Shown here one piece after another: positions 1 through 8,223 of a DNA stretch of 64,000 nt. Numbering within the stretch: position 1 is the first letter of the stretch; every line of letters starts with the position of its first letter. The notes below the pieces were generated by a model, which was not told the DNA's origin, did not search any database, and saw only the letters and a list, made by a program, of their open reading frames with translations. Made by a program: the position numbers and the translations under genes. The stretch comes from Paenibacillus alginolyticus DSM 5050 = NBRC 15375 (lineage in GTDB: Bacteria > Bacillota > Bacilli > Paenibacillales > NBRC-103111), in NCBI RefSeq assembly GCF_000422905.1, contig NZ_AUGY01000033.1, positions 1 through 64,000 on the forward strand, given 5' to 3'.

Positions 1-1
1 C

Positions 2-298
2 AGCGATAGATATCGTTCTTATCAAGCTTTGGCCAAAAATGGCTTCCACCATGAAGCCAAAAAGTACGACCTGAAAGAAAATCCAGATCATCTAAAGTGG
101 CTTCATACGATCATCTCTAATGCGAAAGCTTTTATTGGTGGTACCTACCACGGCTTAGATCCTAAGCACCTACAAGCATATCTCGATGAGTTTTGCTATC
201 GATTCAACCGCCGTGAGGTCAAAAGCGAGTTATTCAATAGGTTAGTTCATTGTTGCCTATCGTCTACGACGATTACCTATCCTGAGCTAGTTGGATAA
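2..298 (+). mobile_element. IS1595-family (ISXO2-like) transposase, C-terminal end, cut by window edge
   Basis: The reading frame is open from the left edge and ends with a stop at 296-298. The encoded tail contains the segment KWLHTIISNAKAFIGGTYHG followed by LDEFCYRFNRR, which is the conserved C-terminal part of ISXO2-like (IS1595-family) DDE transposases. The N-terminal zinc ribbon and most of the catalytic domain lie outside the window. No terminal inverted repeat was identified in the short stretch before the next gene, so I cannot say whether the element is complete. Confidence 0.85.
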
Positions 299-341
299 TC
301 AAAAAAAATAAATATTTAAGCGTGATGGGGGTGAATTTATA

Positions 342-1088
342 GTGATTCCTTATATGCGAAGGAAACGGATTGTAGAAGAAGTAGGAAAAAAAGAAATCGT
401 ATATGTGGAAGAGCTGGCTAATTCGCTAAAAGATATTTCACTTTCTACGATAAGAAGAGACTTGAGATCGCTTGCCGAAGAAGGCCAAATTGAGTTGCTG
501 CGCGGGGGAGCTGTAAGAGTAAAAGAGGATGCCTACGAGACTCCCATCCAAACAAAACAGTTCATGCACCTCGAGAAAAAGGATAAAATCGCCAAATTCG
601 CTGCCTCTTTGGTTAATGATGGGGATGTTATTTACATTGATTCAGGCACAACCGTATTTGAAATGGTAAAATACCTCAAAAATAAAAATGTGAAAATGGT
701 TACTTCTAACACAAAGGTCATTAACGAGCTGGAGGATACCAAATACACTTGCATGATATTGGGTGGAGAGATTACGAAATCTATAGCTTCCATCGCAGGT
801 CCGATGACGGAAACTTTACTGGCGAATATGTTTTTTGACAAGGCCTTCTTGGGTGCCAGCGGTTTCGATACTCACAGCGGAATCAACACACCTGACCCTA
901 AAGAAGCGAAAAAAAAGGAAATTGTTAAGAAAAATTCAAAGGAAACCTATGTGTTAGTTGATAGTTCGAAAGCGAATAAAACAACCTTTTGCAAGGTTTT
1001 TGATATTGATGAATGTATTATTATTACGGATGAAGCGAATGAAGTGTTAGAAGCGAAAGAGAATGCTAAGTATTTCGTGGTATCATAA
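342..1088 (+). CDS. DeoR-family transcriptional regulator
   Basis: This 248-residue protein has the DeoR layout. An N-terminal winged helix (about residues 1-57, with SLSTIRRDLRSLAEEGQIE as recognition region) is followed by a DeoR sensor domain containing IDSGTT and GASGFDTHSGINTPD, the segments that bind a phosphorylated sugar or related effector in this family. The start is a GTG at 342 preceded by GATGGGGGTG; an in-frame ATG at 354 is less well placed. The next gene, a histidine phosphatase, begins 2 bases after the stop, so the two are probably co-transcribed and the regulator may control sugar-phosphate metabolism. The target is not visible. Length is normal for the family. Confidence 0.9.
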   Translation: MIPYMRRKRIVEEVGKKEIVYVEELANSLKDISLSTIRRDLRSLAEEGQIELLRGGAVRVKEDAYETPIQTKQFMHLEKKDKIAKFAASLVNDGDVIYIDSGTTVFEMVKYLKNKNVKMVTSNTKVINELEDTKYTCMILGGEITKSIASIAGPMTETLLANMFFDKAFLGASGFDTHSGINTPDPKEAKKKEIVKKNSKETYVLVDSSKANKTTFCKVFDIDECIIITDEANEVLEAKENAKYFVVS

Positions 1089-1090
1089 CC

Positions 1091-1675
1091 ATGAAAAAAA
1101 TTGGATTTATACGCCATGGTACTACGGAATGGAATTTGGCGGGTCGCATGCAGGGACAAATGGATACCCCTCTCGCGGAGATTGGAAGACTTCAAACCCG
1201 TTATTTGGGGGAGCGATTGCAACAGGAAACTTGGGACGGTATCATAGCCAGCGATTTGATTCGGGCGCAAGAAACTGCTGAGCTTGTGGCAAGCCTGGCA
1301 AATATCCCATTGTTAGGGATAGATGCTCGTATTCGCGAGAGGTCGTTTGGTGAATTAGAAGGCACTACTTTGCAAGAGAGGGTTTTAAAATGGGGGGAGC
1401 ATTGGCGGGAACTGGATCTAGGCATGGAAACAAAAGATCAGGTGTTCATGCGCTGGCAATCGTTTTCGCAAAATATGGAGGACAAATATGCCGGGAAAAG
1501 GATTTTGGTTGTGAGCCACGGAGGTTTTATCGAGCCCGTCCTTGAGAATACATGTGGAAGGTTCATGAAAGGACATTTACTGAATACTTCCCTTACTGTC
1601 ATTGAGCGTGAAGGAATGAAATGGTGCTGTAAGCTGTTAAATTGTACGAAGCATCTTGGTCCATTGGATACTTAA
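1091..1675 (+). CDS. Histidine phosphatase (phosphoglycerate-mutase-like)
   Basis: A 194-residue member of the histidine phosphatase superfamily. It has the catalytic RHGTTEWN motif at residues 8-15 (His nucleophile) and a second histidine in the SHGGF motif near residue 143. The family includes phosphoglycerate mutases, GpmB/PhoE-like broad phosphatases and CobC; the sequence does not settle the substrate. Its position 2 bases behind a DeoR regulator suggests a sugar-phosphate phosphatase. The ribosome binding site is weak, consistent with translational coupling to the regulator. Confidence 0.85.
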   Translation: MKKIGFIRHGTTEWNLAGRMQGQMDTPLAEIGRLQTRYLGERLQQETWDGIIASDLIRAQETAELVASLANIPLLGIDARIRERSFGELEGTTLQERVLKWGEHWRELDLGMETKDQVFMRWQSFSQNMEDKYAGKRILVVSHGGFIEPVLENTCGRFMKGHLLNTSLTVIEREGMKWCCKLLNCTKHLGPLDT

Positions 1676-2376
1676 TCATAGGTGTTAATTGCAAAAAACT
1701 CATCGAAACAACATAATAGCATGTGCTGCATGATGTGGGGAATTTTGTTAAACTAAGCTGAGTTTATTTTAAATCATGAAATGAAGCAACCAGAATCAAC
1801 TGTTCTTCAACTGGGGACGAAAGCTGTTAATAATGAGCAAACTGCAACCATATATAACAATACTCAAATGAAGAAAAGACTTATAGATCAAGGCTTTAGA
1901 CCACTGCAACAAATAGAAACAAAGTAACCTATGTTCCCGCATACGGTGCATGTGGAGTGTCTAATATTGATGGTTCGTAAATGAGATTTGACAGTATTGC
2001 ATAAATGGAGTTATTGATATAGTTACTTAGTTCAGTTGGGAGCACGGCATGGTCAGTTACACTATACGAGCCTGAGGGTGATCCTCAGGCTTTTGTGTTT
2101 AATTGCAGGACATCATAACTAGGTTCAGAAGTTTGCTGTTAATAAGGAATTGTCATTTTTCACTATAGTGTAATTTACCCATTGGAGGATTTTCACTTAT
2201 ACTGTCGAATTATTATCCGATATATACAGTGGATTGGATACTACTGTTTAATAAGCGGAATTGTTGATTCTTCGACTATTAAGCGATAGGAAAAAGGTCG
2301 ATGTGTTCCGAGCCGACTGGCCGCCGCGTGGAGTCAATGGGGCGGTTTGCATAAATTTCGATTCGGGGTTGAACCC
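1676..2376 (+). other. 700-bp gap with one doubtful 48-codon ORF and a terminator
   Basis: No recognisable gene. A short ORF at 1781-1927 (48 codons, ATG start, no convincing ribosome binding site) encodes an unplaced peptide rich in Gln and Thr. A further open stretch follows in another frame to about 1980, so this may be the relic of a small gene. A strong hairpin terminator lies at 2070-2097. Confidence 0.4.
2070..2097 (+). terminator. Rho-independent terminator
   Basis: Perfect 8-bp stem GCCTGAGG / CCTCAGGC with loop GTGAT, followed by TTTTGTG. It probably ends the DeoR-phosphatase transcript or a lost gene before it. Confidence 0.8.
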
Positions 2377-2690
2377 ATGGCTGAGCAAAAAATCGATAAA
2401 GATAACTTTGAGGATATCGTCGCGCTTACCCCGGTCCAAGAAGGAATGCTTTTCCACAATTTGACCGAACCGGATAGCAAGCAATATATGGAGCAGTTGA
2501 CTTTGTCTTTCGAAGGGAAAATGGACGAGGGGATTTTCAGAAAGCTTGCGCAGCAAACAGTTTTGGTCCGATTATTTGGCGGGTTATCAGACGATAACGG
2601 TCTTGCCGACACAATCGGTTTCGCGAAACGGGACAAAGAAGCCGGTTGGCTTGATAAGGTGTCATCTTCAATCCTGCCCCTTCGATGATC
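2377..2690 (+). pseudogene. Non-ribosomal peptide synthetase condensation-domain remnant
   Basis: The first frame (ATG at 2377) reads DNFEDIVALTPVQEGMLFHN, the typical opening of an NRPS condensation domain. At about 2547 similarity moves to another frame with QFWSDYLAGYQTITVLP, which in intact domains lies more than 100 residues later, then returns to the first frame at RDKEAGWLDK. The stretch with the catalytic HHxxxDG motif is therefore deleted and two frame changes exist. No adenylation or carrier domain follows. This is the scar of a lost NRPS gene. Confidence 0.7.
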
Positions 2691-2937
2691 TTCTATCATT
2701 TACCCGAATTGGCGTGTTATTTAAATCACAGATTCATTTTATTAATGGCTAGCCTTTTATTATTATCGGATGTGGCTTATCTGACAGATCTTCGCTTAAA
2801 GGCGGGAAATTTACTAGAGAAAAGGATATTTCAAAGCTTGTGGAATAGAAGACTATTACGTGAAAATAGAGAATTTTACGATATTGCCGGAACGAAAGCA
2901 GTTCCATTCATCAGGAACCTCAGGAGGGAGACTTCGC

Positions 2938-3957
2938 ATGTCCACTTTTAAGAAGAACACCCGGCTGGTGAACGAGATGCGGAAGCATGGGCTGCTATGG
3001 CCGTTTCTGGGCACACTCCTCTTTGATGCCGTCGGCATAGGTTATCACTCCCGTCACTCGGAACAGGGTTTGCTGATGGGGGGAGCCTTCATCTTCTTTA
3101 TCTGTCTAGCCTGGTGCTTTCGGAATCGGTGGAAAAGGCTCTTCGTCTTACTGTCTACCGTCAGCTTTGTATTCTACTCCCTGATGCTCGACGCCGCACA
3201 TCCGAATATGGCAGAATTCGAGCAAATCATCTTTCAAGTGTTTCTGACTTATGCATTCCTTTATACTGGAATCGTCACCACCTATATGGTCGCTTTACTG
3301 CTCAGCATGTACCCTGCGACTTTCCTCGGAGGCCCGCAGCACTTGCTGGCGATCGACCAAATATTGGCCCTCATGACCGTACCCGGCATCTTGGCCATCC
3401 GGACGCGCAGGCTCCGTGAGCTGGCGCAAGAACGCGACCGTTATCGGATTGCCAGCATCACTGACAGCTTAACGGGGCTCTATGTCCTTCATTACTTGCT
3501 GGAGCGGGTCCAAGCGGACATCGACGAGGGCAAAGCCGTCACCGTTCTGCTCATCGACATGAATAAATTCAAACAAGTTAACGATACCTACGGCCATTGG
3601 GTCGGCAATCAGGTGCTGGTTCATGCGACGAATCTGCTCAGGCGGTTTCTGGAGGGTCGTCCCGGACTTATTGGCCGGCTGGGCGGGGATGAGTTCGTCA
3701 TTTTCCTGTTAACCGAAGCAGAACAGGCCCCTTCCGGGGCTATACTGAGACAGGAACTCACCAAGCTGGTCACACAGCACCCCTTTGTTCAGGAGGAGGG
3801 CGTCCCGATTCCGATCTTATTCTCGGTGGGCATTGTTTCGACCGAACAGACGGGACTTAGGGACGTATCGGAGCTCCTGCAAGCAGCCGACAGGGAAATG
3901 TATGAGCACAAAAACCACTTGAAATCGCAAGAGAATCCTATGCCGCAAAAGAGGTAA
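2938..3957 (+). CDS. Membrane-bound GGDEF-domain protein
   Basis: The start is the ATG at 2938, 8 bases behind AGGAGGGAG; the frame is open further upstream but without a good start. The 339-residue product has about five hydrophobic segments (roughly residues 20-160), a short connector, then a GGDEF domain (about 180-330) with the metal-binding Asp207 in IDMNKFKQVND and an intact GGDEF at 249-253. GGDEF enzymes normally make cyclic di-GMP from two GTP. Three features are unusual: Asn224 replaces the Asp that contacts guanine (GHxxGD), the GLxNR signature reads GLYVL, and the RxxD inhibitory site is absent. Activity or substrate choice may therefore be altered. It stands alone between two pseudogenes. 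Confidence 0.85.
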   Translation: MSTFKKNTRLVNEMRKHGLLWPFLGTLLFDAVGIGYHSRHSEQGLLMGGAFIFFICLAWCFRNRWKRLFVLLSTVSFVFYSLMLDAAHPNMAEFEQIIFQVFLTYAFLYTGIVTTYMVALLLSMYPATFLGGPQHLLAIDQILALMTVPGILAIRTRRLRELAQERDRYRIASITDSLTGLYVLHYLLERVQADIDEGKAVTVLLIDMNKFKQVNDTYGHWVGNQVLVHATNLLRRFLEGRPGLIGRLGGDEFVIFLLTEAEQAPSGAILRQELTKLVTQHPFVQEEGVPIPILFSVGIVSTEQTGLRDVSELLQAADREMYEHKNHLKSQENPMPQKR

Positions 3958-4039
3958 ATTTCGATTCTCACGTTGTGTAGCTGTAATAACACGGCATGGA
4001 ATACCACTTTATCGAAGCTCTGCCGCGGGTATTGCTGTC

Positions 4040-4707
4040 AAGAGCGGCCAAACTCCAGCTCTGACGCCAAAGCCTGCGGGGCTCACCTTTGAGCAGACGG
4101 CGGCAATTCCACAGGCGGCTGTACTCGCTTTGCAGGGATTGCGCGATAAAGGAAAGATTCGAAAGAGCCAGCGGGTTCTCATCAATGGTGCGGGGGGCGG
4201 CGTTGGCACATTCGCAATTCAATACGCCAAAATGCTTGGGGCGGAAGTCACCGGTGTGGACAATGCCCAAAAGCTAGATATGTTGCGGTCCATCGGCGCG
4301 GATTGTGTCCTTGATTATGTGAAAGAGGATTTCACCGCCAACGGAACGCGATACGACCTGATTCTCGACGTGGTCGGAAACCGGTCGGTTTTGTCGATCA
4401 GGCGCGCACTAAGGCCGGGGGCACACATGCCATGGTCGGAGGGGCTCTTCCTCGCATACTCCAGACGTTGCTGGCGGCACCGCTGACGGCTTTGCTGGAA
4501 AAGAAGAGAATGGCCGTTCTTGTCCACAAGCCGAATCACGACGATCAACTGGTGTGGAAGGCGCTTATCGAAGCTGGCCAAATTACGCCCGTAGTCGATC
4601 GGAAGTATTCGTTAGAAGACGCTGCCCAGGCGCTTCTGTATTTCGGAGAAGGCCGCGCAAAAGGTAAGGTCGTCGTATGCATGGAACCGCCGATGGCTTC
4701 CCGGTGA
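4040..4707 (+). pseudogene. Zinc-type alcohol dehydrogenase / quinone oxidoreductase (MDR), truncated and frameshifted
   Basis: The frame running through 4061-4425 encodes ALQGLRDKGKIRKSQRVLIN followed by GAGGGVGTFAIQYAKMLGAE, the nucleotide-binding half of a medium-chain dehydrogenase. At about 4425 the similarity shifts frame and continues to the stop at 4705-4707 (ITPVVDRKYSLEDAAQALLY). The N-terminal catalytic domain of about 110 residues is missing. The gene is dead through a 5' deletion plus a frameshift. Confidence 0.75.
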
Positions 4708-4808
4708 AGACCTATAACAGGGGCATATTACGCCACCTCCCCCAAACATCCGTATCATTATTCGGCGGCGAATTGTGGTTTTGCTCAGCCACGGATCGCC
4801 TCCACCAT

Positions 4809-4845
4809 GAAAAGCCCGACCTCATGCAGTCTGGGCTTTTCTTCT
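4809..4845 (+). terminator. Terminator after the MDR pseudogene
   Basis: GAAAAGCCC pairs with GGGCTTTTC across a 15-base loop and is followed by TTCT. It fits the end of the former dehydrogenase transcript. Confidence 0.55.
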
Positions 4846-4906
4846 GCTCGAAATTGTAAACCGTTTGTAGACATCAGAAATATGTCGTCTAGTTTCTTAC
4901 CATTGT

Positions 4907-4925
4907 TGTAGACAAAATGTCTACA
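4907..4925. promoter_or_regulatory. Operator-like palindrome
   Basis: TGTAGACA-AAA-TGTCTACA is a perfect inverted repeat. The half site TGTAGACAT recurs at 4866-4874 and 5310-5318. It looks like a binding site for a dimeric repressor, but no gene with a good start lies directly downstream, so its target is unknown. Confidence 0.35.
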
Positions 4926-5089
4926 TGTAGAGTTTATATATTCCACACATATCGAATCAGTATGTCTATTGATTTATAAGGGGTATGAGTGAGAGAGTAA
5001 TAGGTTTGGGGACGAATTGGGGAGGCAAAGGAACTTTTGTTTCCAATTAGATTTTATTTTGGTAATTGTGAACGTTTAAGATTAAATGC

Positions 5090-5110
5090 GGTGAACCGTA
5101 CCATAAGTGA
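5090..5110. repeat. 21-bp dispersed repeat, copy 1
   Basis: The copy contains GTGAACCGTA and CATAAGTGA. It matches the copy at 10615-10635 at 20 of 21 positions and a diverged copy at 15480-15500. Copies 1 and 2 bracket the hxl-zwf-gnd region in the same orientation. Confidence 0.6.
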
Positions 5111-5263
5111 GGCGAAATTTTTGGCATTAACCGCTTGCTGGGCGCGGAAATGAAATAAATCGGTTACCTAAATTTTCATAGGCAACCGATCTTATTATGG
5201 TAAGTTCGAATTCAAGTTGGGCAAAAGACATTCTAAGCATCACGCCGCGAACTGGTCACTACA

Positions 5264-5299
5264 ACAAACCCCGCACCTATGAGTGTTGGGTTTGTTTTT
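5264..5299 (+). terminator. Hairpin terminator
   Basis: ACAAACCC pairs with GGGTTTGT and is followed by TTTT. It reads on the plus strand, although no plus-strand gene lies close upstream. Confidence 0.55.
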
Positions 5300-5321
5300 A
5301 ATGAATCTTGTAGACATTCGT

Positions 5322-5349
5322 ACCGCTCTCATGATCTGAGCGGTTTTTT
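5322..5349 (+). terminator. Hairpin terminator next to the hxlR stop
   Basis: ACCGCTC pairs perfectly with GAGCGGT, followed by six T on the plus strand. It would stop plus-strand transcripts from running into hxlR, which is read the other way. Confidence 0.65.
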
Positions 5350-5753
5350 CATCTAGTTTGATGGTCACTCCGGAGCCCAATGATTTGCTCGTTCGAGTTT
5401 TTGATATCTGTTATTCTCCTTTTGCCCCAGTCATACATCATTTCCAACAATGGCAGCAGCGTCATGCCCAGTTCGGTCATCGAATACTCCACTTTCGGGG
5501 GCACCTCAGGATATACCTCCCGATGTATAATGCCGTCATCCGTTAATTCTTTCAGCTGGCTAGTTAACATTTTATGTGTAATTTTCGGTAATAGTCTTTG
5601 AAGCTCGCTGAATCGCTGAGTGCCCTCTTTTCCGAGATGCCAGAGGATGATGAGCTTCCACTTACCGCCGATAATTGACAGAGTTAGTTCTTTCTCGCAA
5701 TTGAAGTCGCCTTGTTTAAGCTTGTCGAGTATTTCTTCTCTTAAGTCTGACAT
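5349..5753 (-). CDS. hxlR: HxlR-family regulator, formaldehyde-responsive activator
   Basis: A 134-residue HxlR/DUF24 winged-helix protein, divergent from hxlA. It carries [19 protein letters not shown] at its N-terminus, nearly identical in pattern to Bacillus subtilis HxlR. The Cys-Glu-Lys triplet (Cys19, Lys21 here) corresponds to the Cys/Lys pair that senses formaldehyde in that protein. The rest ([18 protein letters not shown]) is the standard wing region. Family knowledge says HxlR activates hxlAB when formaldehyde is present; the divergent arrangement supports the same job. The N-terminal extension before Cys19 is about 8 residues longer than in B. subtilis. Confidence 0.92.
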   Translation of the reverse strand: MSDLREEILDKLKQGDFNCEKELTLSIIGGKWKLIILWHLGKEGTQRFSELQRLLPKITHKMLTSQLKELTDDGIIHREVYPEVPPKVEYSMTELGMTLLPLLEMMYDWGKRRITDIKNSNEQIIGLRSDHQTR

Positions 5754-5778
5754 ATTCTTCCCCCTTACCGCTCAAAAG

Positions 5779-5811
5779 GCACTTTTTTGTAACCAGCGCA
5801 CAAAAAAGTGC
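5779..5811. promoter_or_regulatory. 12-bp inverted repeat in the hxlR-hxlA intergenic region
   Basis: GCACTTTTTTGT and ACAAAAAAGTGC form a perfect 12-bp inverted repeat with a 9-base spacer, starting 26 bases upstream of the hxlR start. It could be an HxlR operator or a leader hairpin of the hxlR transcript. No good -35 box is visible for hxlA, as expected for an activator-dependent promoter. Confidence 0.45.
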
Positions 5812-5934
5812 ATTCTTTTTTTATTTCACAGTATCCATTAGAATCAAACCTATCGAAGTTCATTGTACCATTATACCAAAGAAACGGATCAATAAAACAT
5901 CCGTTCAACCAATCAAAAGAGGAGTGAATATAAT

Positions 5935-6567
5935 ATGGAACTGCAATTGGCATTAGATCTTGTAAATATTCAGGAAGCGAAAGAACTGGTGAAAGAAGTC
6001 GAATCTTATATCGATATCGTTGAAATCGGCACGCCGGTTGTTATTAATGAAGGATTAAGAGCCGTGAAGGAAATCAAGGAGGCATTTCCTCATTTGAAAG
6101 TGTTGGCGGACCTTAAAGTGATGGATGCAGCCGGTTACGAAGTGATGAAGGCGTCTCAAGCTGGAGCCGATATCGTTACGATCTTGGGAGTTGCCGAAGA
6201 TATGACGATCAAGGGAGCTCTTGAAGAGGCCAAAAAGCAAAACAAGAAAATTCTTGTCGATATGATCGGCGTAAAAGATATTGAAAGTAGGGCTAAAGAG
6301 CTTGATGCACTTGGAGTGGATTATATCTGTGTGCATACTGTTTACGATCTCCAGGCCATTGGGAAAAACTCCTTCGAGGATCTTACGACCATCAAGCGCG
6401 TCGTTAAAAATGCCAAAGTGGCGGTCGCTGGCGGTATTAAGCTAAGCACCTTGCCGGAAGTCATCAAGGCGCAGCCGGACTTGGTAATCGTAGGCGGCGG
6501 CATTACCGGTGCGGAAGACAAGCAGGCAACAGCGGCTGAAATGCAGAAGTTGATTAAGCAAGGATAA
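5935..6567 (+). CDS. hxlA: 3-hexulose-6-phosphate synthase
   Basis: This 210-residue enzyme joins formaldehyde to ribulose 5-phosphate to give 3-hexulose 6-phosphate, the first step of the ribulose monophosphate pathway. It belongs to the OMP decarboxylase superfamily and shows the ALDL opening, the catalytic DLKVMD motif (Asp59, Lys61, Asp64) and the phosphate-binding GGGITGAED near residue 190. Length equals that of the B. subtilis enzyme. The start is supported by AGAGGAG upstream. HxlR is divergent. The usual partner hxlB (isomerase) is present only as a short relic directly downstream, so the product would need an isomerase encoded elsewhere. Confidence 0.95.
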   Translation: MELQLALDLVNIQEAKELVKEVESYIDIVEIGTPVVINEGLRAVKEIKEAFPHLKVLADLKVMDAAGYEVMKASQAGADIVTILGVAEDMTIKGALEEAKKQNKKILVDMIGVKDIESRAKELDALGVDYICVHTVYDLQAIGKNSFEDLTTIKRVVKNAKVAVAGGIKLSTLPEVIKAQPDLVIVGGGITGAEDKQATAAEMQKLIKQG

Positions 6568-6580
6568 ACATATTCATACG

Positions 6581-6649
6581 GATGGCAAAGCTTTTGCTTT
6601 CTGAATGATGCAAATGGGCAATGAAGCTCATGTAGTCGATGAAACCTTA
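6581..6649 (+). pseudogene. hxlB: hxlB (6-phospho-3-hexuloisomerase) relic
   Basis: About 23 codons survive in one frame. They read KAFAF, a TGA stop, then MMQMGNEAHVVDETL. This lines up without gaps with the HxlB segment that reads KSFAMRLMHMGFNAHIVGEIL in B. subtilis (recalled, not searched). The position directly behind hxlA is where hxlB normally sits. The rest of the roughly 185-residue gene is deleted. Confidence 0.6.
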
Positions 6650-6658
6650 ATTGATGAT

Positions 6659-6690
6659 CGTCCTCACTTTTGGTGGGGACGATTCTTTTT
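6659..6690 (+). terminator. Terminator between hxlA and zwf
   Basis: CGTCCTCAC pairs with GTGGGGACG (one G-T pair) with loop TTTTG, followed by ATTCTTTTT. It would end or reduce transcription from hxlA into zwf. Confidence 0.65.
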
Positions 6691-6720
6691 CCACACAAAA
6701 CCGCTAATGAAGGGGTGAAA

Positions 6721-8223
6721 ATGATGGATGCGATGACTTTTATTTTGTTCGGATCCACCGGCGACTTGGCCAAAAGAAAAATTTTTCCGGCACTGTTCAA
6801 TCTCTATTTAGAGGGAAAATTACCGCGTTCTTTTTCATTGATCGGCTTGGGACGTAAACCATATACAGACGCTGAATTTAAAACCTATGTAGAGCTTTCT
6901 TTACAAACCTTCTCCAGAAGCAGGCCTAATGAGTTACTTATGCAAGAGTTTCTTCGCTTCTTCCGTTATCAGGACATAGATGTTACGAAAAAAGAGGGCT
7001 TTCGGGAGCTGCTCAACATCGTACTAGAGCAGGAAAAAGAGCTGGACATTCCTGAAAACCGCATGTTTTATTTATCCGTCGCCCCCGAGTTTTTTCAAAC
7101 CATAGCGGCTAACATCAAGGAAAGCGGTTTGGCCACCGCCATAGGGTGGAAGCGGCTCATCATCGAAAAGCCATTTGGAAAGGACCTTATATCAGCTCGG
7201 GAGCTAAACGACAAACTGGTCCAAACTTTTGAGGAAAATGAAATTTACAGGATCGATCATTACCTGGGCAAACCCATGGTGCAGAATCTGGAAACTTTAG
7301 TGTCGGACAACCCTATTCTTAAGGCCCTATGGAACAATCGTTACATTGCCAATGTACAAATTACGGCGGCGGAAACGGTCGGAGTGGAAGATCGTGCAGG
7401 TTACTATGACAAAGCCGGAGCCATTCGGGATATGTTCCAGAACCATATGCTCCAGCTTCTGATGATGATTGCTATACACCAAATGGCGCATAGTCCCGAT
7501 ATTCCGATCGGCACACGAAAGAGCCATATTCTCAAATCGCTTCGTCCCTTGTCCAAAGAAAACGCAGCGCTCGATGTGGTTCGGGGACAGTATGAAGCGG
7601 GGGAAATCGGGGGTAACGCAGTGGCAGGATACAGAGAGGAGCATGGCGTAGGTGCGACTTCGATGGCCGATACTTTTGTCGCAGCTCGTTTGTGGATCGA
7701 CGACCCGCATTGGAGTGGGGTGCCCTTTTACATCCGGACGGGAAAAAGAATGAGGGAGAAGTCGACCCGTATTGTCGTTGAGTTTAAAGATCCGCAGCAA
7801 CATGCTTCTTCCAGCCGAAAGCGGACAACTTCCCCAAACTTGCTTACGATCCAGATCAATCCGGATGAAAAAATCACACTGCAATTGAACGGTAAAAATG
7901 TGTTGAAGAGCGGAGAAACGAAACCGGTATATATGGACTTCTCGCAGTCCTCGGTTCACATGCCTGAGGCCTACGAACTGCTGATATACGACGCTTTGAG
8001 GGGCGACGATACGTTTTTCGCGCGCTGGGAGGAAACAGAATCGGCTTGGGAGTGGGTAGAGCCCTTATTAGAAGCGTTCGAAGAAAACGTGCTGCCCTTG
8101 GAGTTGTATCCATCGGGTTCATATGGTCCCGAGACGTCTTGCCGCTTATTGTCGGAGCAAGGTTTCCATTGGTGGCATGATGAGCAAGAAGAAAAAGAAC
8201 AAAGGAGGTTGCTTGTGATATGA
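6721..8223 (+). CDS. zwf: Glucose-6-phosphate dehydrogenase
   Basis: The enzyme oxidises glucose 6-phosphate to 6-phosphogluconolactone with NADP or NAD. The 500-residue product has the nucleotide-binding GSTGDLAKRK near the start and the active-site motif RIDHYLGKPMVQN around residue 180. I chose the ATG at 6721, behind AAGGGGTG; the frame extends upstream but overlaps the terminator. The stop overlaps the start of gnd by 4 bases (ATGA), so the two are translationally coupled. Together with hxlA they could run cyclic oxidation of formaldehyde to CO2 through ribulose 5-phosphate. Confidence 0.95.
   Translation: MMDAMTFILFGSTGDLAKRKIFPALFNLYLEGKLPRSFSLIGLGRKPYTDAEFKTYVELSLQTFSRSRPNELLMQEFLRFFRYQDIDVTKKEGFRELLNIVLEQEKELDIPENRMFYLSVAPEFFQTIAANIKESGLATAIGWKRLIIEKPFGKDLISARELNDKLVQTFEENEIYRIDHYLGKPMVQNLETLVSDNPILKALWNNRYIANVQITAAETVGVEDRAGYYDKAGAIRDMFQNHMLQLLMMIAIHQMAHSPDIPIGTRKSHILKSLRPLSKENAALDVVRGQYEAGEIGGNAVAGYREEHGVGATSMADTFVAARLWIDDPHWSGVPFYIRTGKRMREKSTRIVVEFKDPQQHASSSRKRTTSPNLLTIQINPDEKITLQLNGKNVLKSGETKPVYMDFSQSSVHMPEAYELLIYDALRGDDTFFARWEETESAWEWVEPLLEAFEENVLPLELYPSGSYGPETSCRLLSEQGFHWWHDEQEEKEQRRLLVI

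Larger units (their letters stand above)
4846..5263 (+). other. Gene-free region before the formaldehyde cassette
   Basis: No ORF here is supported by similarity. It holds a perfect 19-bp palindrome (4907-4925), the first copy of a 21-bp dispersed repeat (5090-5110), and an imperfect hairpin at 5159-5190 (ATCGGTT / AACCGAT) followed by CTTATT. Confidence 0.5.

Noticed and set aside
2028-2060. tRNA-like D-arm string (TTAGTTCAGTTGGGAGCA)
   Set aside because: No acceptor stem, anticodon arm or T-arm can be built around it; it is followed by an ordinary terminator.
2685-2951. 88-codon ORF between the NRPS relic and the GGDEF gene
   Set aside because: No recognisable domain and no ribosome site; it overlaps the GGDEF gene leader.
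7327-7959. 210-codon minus-strand ORF inside zwf
   Set aside because: Antisense shadow of a highly conserved enzyme gene.
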